Shown: positions 5,121-10,230 of the stretch, in pieces
How positions within the stretch are numbered: the first letter of the stretch is position 1
Layout: the number at the start of each line of letters is the position of its first letter
DNA from: an uncultured Clostridia bacterium
GTDB taxonomy: Bacteria > Bacillota > Clostridia > Tissierellales > Peptoniphilaceae
Direction: 5' to 3'
Assembly (NCBI GenBank): GCA_945916025.1
Contig: CAMEGD010000048.1
Span: 1-10,230 of the forward strand
DNA length: 10,230 nt
The notes under the pieces: generated by a model
What the model was told of the DNA's origin: nothing
Database searches by the model: none
Seen by the model: the letters and a program-made list of their open reading frames with translations, nothing else
Position numbers and translations under genes: made by a program

Positions 5121-5842
5121 AAAGAGATTATGGCAAGGGCTTTATTCTTTCTTTAGTTGACTCTTTTAATTATGCTATAAATGGCTTAATTACAGCTGTA
5201 GGTACTGAAAGAAATATAAAGATTCACTACGGGGCAGCCATATTAGCCTTGTTTAGTTCCTTGTTTTTTGATTTAACTAGGGTAGAATATATGGTCTTAT
5301 TAATTACCATAACTTTAGTTATAGCAGCAGAGTTATTTAACACTGCCATAGAAAAAACAATAGACTTAATTACACCAGAATATAATGATTTAGCTAAGAT
5401 AGTAAAGGATGTAGCTGCTGCTGGAGTTTTAATAGCGGCCCTTAATTCTATAGCTGTGGGATACCTATTATTCTTTGATAGGTTAAATGCAGTTAGGGAT
5501 GTGGTTATTTTAAGAATTACCAATTCATCCACCCACTTAACTTTAATTGCTATTATCTTAGTCTTAGTTCTTACACTGGGACTAAAAGTTTTACTAAGGA
5601 AGTTTAGTAAGGGAACCCATCTTCATGGCGGGGCAGTAAGTGGACATTCATCCCTAGCATTTTGCGCAGCTACAATTATTTCCACAATGACAGACAATAT
5701 TATTATCACAATTCTAGCTTTTATTATGGCTTTGTTAGTAGCAGAAAGTAGGATTGAAGGAAAGATTCATACCACTATTGAGGTCGTTACAGGTTCTGTT
5801 TTAGGAATCTTTGTTGGTATATTAATTTTTCAAATTTTTTAA
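5117..5842 (+). CDS. dgkA: Diacylglycerol/undecaprenol kinase fused to PAP2-like phosphatase domain
   Basis: The protein has 241 residues, about twice the length of DgkA alone. Residues 1-120 are a DgkA domain: Glu31, the E-L-F-N-T-A-I-E block (72-79), Asp83, EY (88-89) and KDVAAAGVLIAAL (97-109), with three helices. In Gram-positives DgkA mainly phosphorylates undecaprenol, supplying lipid carrier for wall synthesis. Residues about 138-241 are a membrane PAP2 domain with VSGHSS (174-179) and SRIEGKIHTTIE (211-222). These match the PAP2 motifs PSGH and SR-x5-H-x3-D, with Pro replaced by Val and the last Asp by Glu222. His177, Ser211, Arg212 and His218 remain. The first PAP2 motif (K-x6-RP) is not clear: only RKFSKGTHLHGG (161-172) stands there. 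I recall such fusions in other clostridia and anaerobic cocci. It starts within the ybeY stop, and the era RBS overlaps its own stop. The kinase call is firm; phosphatase activity is uncertain. Confidence 0.9.
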   Translation: MKRDYGKGFILSLVDSFNYAINGLITAVGTERNIKIHYGAAILALFSSLFFDLTRVEYMVLLITITLVIAAELFNTAIEKTIDLITPEYNDLAKIVKDVAAAGVLIAALNSIAVGYLLFFDRLNAVRDVVILRITNSSTHLTLIAIILVLVLTLGLKVLLRKFSKGTHLHGGAVSGHSSLAFCAATIISTMTDNIIITILAFIMALLVAESRIEGKIHTTIEVVTGSVLGIFVGILIFQIF

Positions 5843-5851
5843 GGAGATCAA

Positions 5852-6733
5852 ATGGACAAAACAGGTTATGTTTCAGTAATTGGTAGACCCAATGTAGGCA
5901 AGTCTACTTTATTAAATAGGATTTTGGGAGAAAAAATTTCAATAATATCCGATAAGCCACAAACAACAAGGGACAAAATTCAACTTATTCACTCTGATGA
6001 AGATTCCCAAATTATATTTTTAGATACTCCTGGTATGCAAAACCCAAGAAATAAATTAGGTGAGCACATGTTAAATGCCTCCAAGGGGTCAGTTGAAGAA
6101 GCTGATGTAGTTTTATACCTTGTGGATACTTCTGATTTTATTGGAAGTAGGGAAAGGGATATTATAAACTTCTTAGAAGGAGTGAAGGTACCAGTAATCT
6201 TAGTTATTAATAAAATAGACACCATTAACAAGGAAAAGATTTTGGAAATCATAGACCTATTTAAGGATTTTGAAATGATAAGGGAAATTGTTCCTATTTC
6301 AGCCAGCAAAGGGGACAATGTAGACCTTCTTATAAATACTATAAAGAAATACCTTCCAGAAGGACCTAGATATTATCCTGATGATCAAATCACTGACAAG
6401 TCTGAAAGATTTATTGTGGAAGAGATTATTAGGGAAAAAGCCTTACTAAACCTAATGGATGAGGTTCCCCATGGAATTAATGTGGTCCTAGAGTCTATGA
6501 AGGAAAGTAAAGATAAAAAAACTATTAATATTCAAGCTACAATTTATTCTGAAAAAGAGTCCCACAAGGGAATAATTATAGGTAAGGGCGGCTCTATGAT
6601 AAAGAAGATTAGGGTAGATGCAGTGAGAGAATTGGAAAAATTCTTACAATCTAATGTAAATTTAGAGCTTTGGATTAAGATAGAAAAAAATTGGAGAGAA
6701 AAGGATTCTAAAGTAAAATATTTTGGATACTAA
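5852..6733 (+). CDS. era: GTPase Era
   Basis: The 293-residue length is usual for Era. The GTPase domain carries G1 GRPNVGKS (11-18), the switch I region with KPQTTRDK (35-42), G3 DTPG (58-61), G4 NKID (120-123) and G5 SASK (150-153). The C-terminal KH domain holds the GIIIGKGGSMIKKI loop (240-253) and ends in the typical WRE..KVKYFGY. Era binds the 3' end of 16S rRNA and aids 30S assembly; its neighbour ybeY acts on the same RNA end. The start is certain: AAGGAG at 5841-5846 overlaps the dgkA stop, five bases before the ATG. In Bacillus cdd lies between dgkA and era, but here only nine bases separate them. The last 11 bases overlap recO. Confidence 0.97.
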   Translation: MDKTGYVSVIGRPNVGKSTLLNRILGEKISIISDKPQTTRDKIQLIHSDEDSQIIFLDTPGMQNPRNKLGEHMLNASKGSVEEADVVLYLVDTSDFIGSRERDIINFLEGVKVPVILVINKIDTINKEKILEIIDLFKDFEMIREIVPISASKGDNVDLLINTIKKYLPEGPRYYPDDQITDKSERFIVEEIIREKALLNLMDEVPHGINVVLESMKESKDKKTINIQATIYSEKESHKGIIIGKGGSMIKKIRVDAVRELEKFLQSNVNLELWIKIEKNWREKDSKVKYFGY

Positions 6734-7484
6734 TAAAATAATAGAGACTAAAGGGATAGTATTAAGGTCTACTAGATATAAAGAATCTAGTAGGATAATC
6801 GACCTTTTTACTAATTCTAGGGGCAGGGTAAACATTTTTGTTTCCGGTGCCCTTAGGCCAAACAATAGTCTAATGTTAGTAACAGAAAAATACGTTGAAA
6901 GCGATTTTCAACTTGAACTAAATAAAAACAATTACTATATAAAATCTGGCCAAATCAGAAATTCTAACTTAGATTTAGGTAAAAATCCTGAAAATTTCCT
7001 AGTAGGTGAAATAATTTCTGAGGTAATTTTACTTACAATGCCGGAGAATTTAGTAGATGAGACAATATATGACTTGACCATTAAGACTTTTGAAATTCTT
7101 AGAAGTAACACAGTCACCCCTTCCTTAGTAAGGATTGGGTTTTTAATAAAGTATATATCCCTTTTAGGATTTAAGCCAAACTTATCTTCTTGTACCCACT
7201 GTGGAACAAAAAAATTTAGGGGGCTATACTTTTCTAATGAAATTGGGGGAATACTTTGTGAAAAATGTTTGGAAAGTATCCAAGACTATGGTAAACTCAA
7301 TAAAAGTGACTTAGAATTTATGCTTTTTTTACTTTATAAAAAGTATGAAGACTATAAAGGTCTGGACATTAATAAGGACCAAATGATTAGGATAGAAAAT
7401 ATAATTTACAATTATTTTTTATACAATACAGAATTAATTGAATTGGAATCTCGAAAAAAGTATTTTAAACTTTTTGGGATTTAG
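6723..7484 (+). CDS. recO: DNA repair protein RecO
   Basis: The protein has 253 residues, normal for RecO. The N-terminal OB-fold is recognisable from ETKGIVLRSTRYKESSRIIDLFT (8-30) and GRVNIFVSGALR. A helical domain contains a four-Cys zinc site: Cys157, Cys160, Cys179 and Cys182 (CTHC and CEKC, with FSNEIGGILC between). RecO loads RecA onto SSB-coated single-stranded DNA together with RecR in the RecFOR pathway. The TTG at 6723 is the only standard start giving the usual short N-terminus. It overlaps the end of era by 11 bases and lacks a good RBS; AAGGA at 6701-6705 is too far away. Translation probably depends on ribosomes finishing era, implying low expression. The family call is firm, the exact start less so. 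Confidence 0.92.
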   Translation: MDTNKIIETKGIVLRSTRYKESSRIIDLFTNSRGRVNIFVSGALRPNNSLMLVTEKYVESDFQLELNKNNYYIKSGQIRNSNLDLGKNPENFLVGEIISEVILLTMPENLVDETIYDLTIKTFEILRSNTVTPSLVRIGFLIKYISLLGFKPNLSSCTHCGTKKFRGLYFSNEIGGILCEKCLESIQDYGKLNKSDLEFMLFLLYKKYEDYKGLDINKDQMIRIENIIYNYFLYNTELIELESRKKYFKLFGI

Positions 7485-7495
7485 AGGAGGAAAAA

Positions 7496-8377
7496 ATGTA
7501 TTTTCAGGATTTAGTTTTAAAATTAAAGGAATATTGGGGAAAACAAGGTTGTTTAATAATGGAACCTTATGATGTTGAAGTAGGTGCAGGGACAATGAGT
7601 CCAAACACATTCTTAAGGGCACTGGGGCCAGAACCTTGGAAGACAATATATGTTCAACCATCTAGAAGACCGGATGATGGTAGGTACGGAGATAATCCTA
7701 ATAGACTTTATCAACATCATCAAATGCAAGTTATACTAAAACCTACTCCAGACAATATTCAAGAGCTATATTTAGATAGTCTAAAGGCTATAGGAATTGA
7801 TCCAAAGGTTCATGACATTAGGTTTATTGAAGACAACTGGGAATCTCCAACATTAGGAGCCTGGGGACTAGGATGGGAAGTTTGGATAGATGCAATGGAA
7901 ATAACTCAGTATACATACTTCCAACAAGTTGGTGGTATTAACTGTGAATTAGAATCTGGAGAGCTTACCTATGGTCTTGAGCGTATAGCCTTATACTTAC
8001 AAGAAGTGGATAGTGTTTACGATATAATGTGGAACGAAAATACTAAGTATGGTGACCTATTCAAGGTAGCTGAATATGAACATTCTAAGTACTCCTTTGA
8101 AGAGTCTGACAAGGACTTACTTAAGAACTTATTTACCCAATATGAAAGTGAAGCTGAAAGAATAATTGAAGAAACTTCTTTAGTATTACCAGCTTATGAT
8201 TATGTTTTAAAATGTTCTCACACCTTTAATCTTTTAGATGCAAGGGGAGCAATATCTGTTTCTGAAAGAACTGGTTATATCCAAAGGGTAAGAAACCTGT
8301 CCAGAAAGGTTGCCAACCTTTATGTAGAACAAAGAAAAGAAATGAATTATCCTTTATTAAATAAGGAGGACAAATAA
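7496..8377 (+). CDS. glyQ: Glycyl-tRNA synthetase alpha subunit
   Basis: The 293-residue length is usual. The catalytic class II core is nearly invariant: the N-terminus YFQDLVLKLKEYWGKQGC, MEPYDVEVGAGT (22-33), YVQPSRRPDDGRYGDNPNR (52-70) and YQHHQMQVI (72-80). EDNWESPTLGAWGLGWEVW (112-130), ITQYTYFQQVGG (136-147) and GELTYGLERIA also fit. The alpha subunit forms glycyl-adenylate and pairs with GlyS as alpha2-beta2. A strong AGAGGAGG (7483-7490) overlaps the recO stop, and the ATG follows five bases later. Only 11 bases separate it from recO, leaving no room for the T-box leader that controls glyQS in Bacillus, so expression must follow the upstream operon or an internal promoter. Confidence 0.97.
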   Translation: MYFQDLVLKLKEYWGKQGCLIMEPYDVEVGAGTMSPNTFLRALGPEPWKTIYVQPSRRPDDGRYGDNPNRLYQHHQMQVILKPTPDNIQELYLDSLKAIGIDPKVHDIRFIEDNWESPTLGAWGLGWEVWIDAMEITQYTYFQQVGGINCELESGELTYGLERIALYLQEVDSVYDIMWNENTKYGDLFKVAEYEHSKYSFEESDKDLLKNLFTQYESEAERIIEETSLVLPAYDYVLKCSHTFNLLDARGAISVSERTGYIQRVRNLSRKVANLYVEQRKEMNYPLLNKEDK

Positions 8378-10230
8378 TGCAAGATTACTTACTTGAAATT
8401 GGAGTTGAAGAACTTCCAGCAAGGTATATAAAAAATGCAATTAACCAACTTGAAGGTGACTTTGTAAAGTTACTTGATGAAAATAAATTAAAATACGGTC
8501 AAATAAAAAAATACAGCAGTCCTAGAAGACTTGCTATATTAGTAGAAGACTTAGAAGATAGCCAAGAAGACTCTAGGGTAGAAGTGAAGGGTCCTAGCGC
8601 TAAGATTGCCTATGATGAAAATAATAATCCATCAAAGGCCTTAATGGGCTTTATGAAGTCCCAAGGACTAGAAGAAAAGGACATTGAAATCAGAGATGAC
8701 TACATTTATGGGTCAAAGGTTGTAAAGGCTAAGTCCGCTGTGGATATTTTTAAGGAAAGTCTTCCAAATATAATTAAAGGTATAAACTTCCCTAAGAATA
8801 TGAAATGGGGCGGAAAAGATCTTAGATTTGCCAGACCTGTAAGGTGGCTTGTTTCTGTTTATAAAAATGAAGTTTTACCTTTAGAATTAGAGGGAATAAC
8901 TTGTTCGAATATAACTAGGGGACATAGGTTTTTAGGTTCTTCTGAAATTGAAATTAAAGAACCAAGAGCTTATGAAGAATTATTAAAAGAAAACTATGTA
9001 ATTGCAAATCCTGAAGATAGAAAGAGAATTATTAAAAGGGAATCTGTAAGACTAGCTAAGGAACTTAGTGGAGAAATAAAACAAGATGAGGACCTTTTAG
9101 AAGAACTAACAAATATAGTAGAGTATCCAAGTCCAATCCTAGGAAGAATAAAGGATGAACACTTACTACTTCCTAATATAGTAATAACAACTTCAATGAA
9201 AGAACACTTGAGGTTTATTCCAATATACAAAAATGAAAGTACCTTACTTCCATACTTTGTATCAGTGGTAAATGGAACTGACCAACATAAGGATGTAGTT
9301 ATTAAAGGGAATGAAAAAGTACTAGGTGCTAGACTTGAAGATGCTAAGTTCTTTTACAATGAAGATTTAGAAAAAGACTTTTTAAATCTTGGAGAAAATC
9401 TAAGTGGAATTACTTACCACGAAAAATTAGGAACTATGGACCTAAAGGTTGAGAGAATAAAAAATCTAGCAGAAAAAATCGGAGATCAACTTGATATAGC
9501 AAAAGAATCCCAAGACCAACTTAAAAGGGCGGCTAGTTTATCAAAATCTGATTTATTAACCCAAATGGTAAATGAGTTTTCAGAACTTCAAGGAATAATG
9601 GGAGAAAACTATGCTAAAAAGGCAGGGGAAGATTCTTTAGTAGCTGGAGCAATTAGGGAACAATACATGCCTAGGTTTGCAGGGGATGACCTTCCAGACT
9701 CTACTATAGGTTCTATTTTGTCGATAGCAGACAAACTTGATACAATAACTGGAATGTTTGCAATAGGTAATATTCCTACAGGTTCTCAAGATCCTTTTGG
9801 TCTTAGAAGGGCAAGTATAGGTATCATTAACATTATTAGAAATAAGGCATGGAAGATTTCCATAAGGGAAGCTATTAAAAACTCCCTATATATTTTCGTA
9901 GATAAAAATAACTTAGTTTTTGACTATGAACAAGTAAAGGACAAGATATTTACATTTATTATGTCAAGGGTGAAGGTTATCTTATTAGATGAGGGCCTTC
10001 GTTATGATTTAGTTGATGGCCTATTAAGCGGACAAGAGGATGATATTTATTCAGTATTTAAAAAGGCTGAAGATTTAAAGGATTGGTTTGATAGGCAAGA
10101 CAGATCTGAAGCTATAGAAACATTTACTAGATTAAATAATATTGCAATTAAAGGGGATAGTGAAAGCTTTGATTTGAATATGTTTAATGAATATGAAAAA
10201 AACCTTTATGCATCCTACAACACTGTTAGA
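8377..10230 (+). CDS. glyS: Glycyl-tRNA synthetase beta subunit (3' end outside window)
   Basis: The frame runs open through 618 codons to the last base with no stop. The family is about 690 residues, so roughly 70 C-terminal residues (the end of the DALR-type anticodon-binding region) are missing. The N-terminus YLLEIGVEELPARYI is the classic GlyS start. KKYSSPRRLA, KVKGPS-like EVKGPSAKIAYD, FPKNMKWG and RFARPVRWLVS are conserved. SVVNGTDQHKDVVIKGNEKVLGARLEDAKFFYNED corresponds to the usual NG-x-NEKVL-x-ARL-x-DA-x-FF segment. The HD-like region contains ADKLD (451-455) and GSQDPFGLRR (469-478). The subunit binds tRNA-Gly and is needed for aminoacylation. AGGAGG (8364-8369) lies seven bases before the ATG, and the start overlaps the glyQ stop by one base (TAATG), so the two subunits are translationally coupled. 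Confidence 0.97.
   Translation, partial: MQDYLLEIGVEELPARYIKNAINQLEGDFVKLLDENKLKYGQIKKYSSPRRLAILVEDLEDSQEDSRVEVKGPSAKIAYDENNNPSKALMGFMKSQGLEEKDIEIRDDYIYGSKVVKAKSAVDIFKESLPNIIKGINFPKNMKWGGKDLRFARPVRWLVSVYKNEVLPLELEGITCSNITRGHRFLGSSEIEIKEPRAYEELLKENYVIANPEDRKRIIKRESVRLAKELSGEIKQDEDLLEELTNIVEYPSPILGRIKDEHLLLPNIVITTSMKEHLRFIPIYKNESTLLPYFVSVVNGTDQHKDVVIKGNEKVLGARLEDAKFFYNEDLEKDFLNLGENLSGITYHEKLGTMDLKVERIKNLAEKIGDQLDIAKESQDQLKRAASLSKSDLLTQMVNEFSELQGIMGENYAKKAGEDSLVAGAIREQYMPRFAGDDLPDSTIGSILSIADKLDTITGMFAIGNIPTGSQDPFGLRRASIGIINIIRNKAWKISIREAIKNSLYIFVDKNNLVFDYEQVKDKIFTFIMSRVKVILLDEGLRYDLVDGLLSGQEDDIYSVFKKAEDLKDWFDRQDRSEAIETFTRLNNIAIKGDSESFDLNMFNEYEKNLYASYNTVR

Noticed and set aside
5227..5532. Minus-strand 101-codon frame opposite dgkA
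   Set aside because: Shadow of a conserved gene with no independent signal.
5989..7661. Minus-strand frames opposite era, recO and glyQ
   Set aside because: All are contained in or across clear sense genes; compositions are typical of reverse reading of AT-rich coding DNA.
8994..9230. Minus-strand 78-codon frame in the second half of the window
   Set aside because: The + strand is one unbroken glyS frame from 8377 to 10230, so this is a shadow.

Overview
The window reads as core chromosome of an AT-rich, low-GC Gram-positive anaerobe. All genes lie on the + strand. Arg codons are mostly AGA/AGG, Shine-Dalgarno sites are strong, and glycyl-tRNA synthetase is the split alpha/beta form. The gene order nfeD-floA ... 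phoH ... ybeY-dgkA-era-recO-glyQ-glyS is the Firmicutes yqeZ/yqfA-to-glyS neighbourhood. The sporulation genes yqfC/yqfD, the yqfF/pgpH HD-domain gene and cdd, which Bacillus has here, are all absent. A non-sporulating Tissierellia-type coccus (Peptoniphilus/Anaerococcus/Finegoldia group) fits best; the genus is a guess.

Layout. (1) 1-474: the 3' end of an ABC-2 type permease resembling polyketide-antibiotic exporters, cut by the window edge. (2) 475-578: a short non-coding gap with a weak hairpin, a candidate extended -10 and a strong RBS. (3) 579-3495: a three-gene membrane unit of nfeD (Ser-Lys membrane protease with NfeD domain), floA (flotillin-like scaffold) and an unrecognised membrane-anchored basic/acidic protein, closed by a very strong terminator at 3494-3535. 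(4) 3567-4571: phoH alone, between two terminators and probably with its own promoter. Its start codon is a puzzle, because the only well-placed RBS points to an ATA. (5) 4668-10230: a dense run of ybeY, a dgkA-PAP2 fusion, era, recO, glyQ and glyS (3' end missing), with overlaps or gaps of about 11 bases or less.

How the genes work together. NfeD and FloA organise and survey membrane domains, and the third protein is a candidate partner by position. PhoH, YbeY and Era act in rRNA processing and ribosome maturation. The DgkA-PAP2 protein probably handles undecaprenol/diacylglycerol phosphates, RecO serves recombinational repair, and GlyQS charges tRNA-Gly. Most of the window is conserved housekeeping sequence. 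I found no mobile element, CRISPR array, RNA gene or convincing new defence system. The points most worth a second look are the unknown FloA-linked protein, the kinase-phosphatase fusion with altered phosphatase motifs, the phoH start, and the start-stop element at nfeD.
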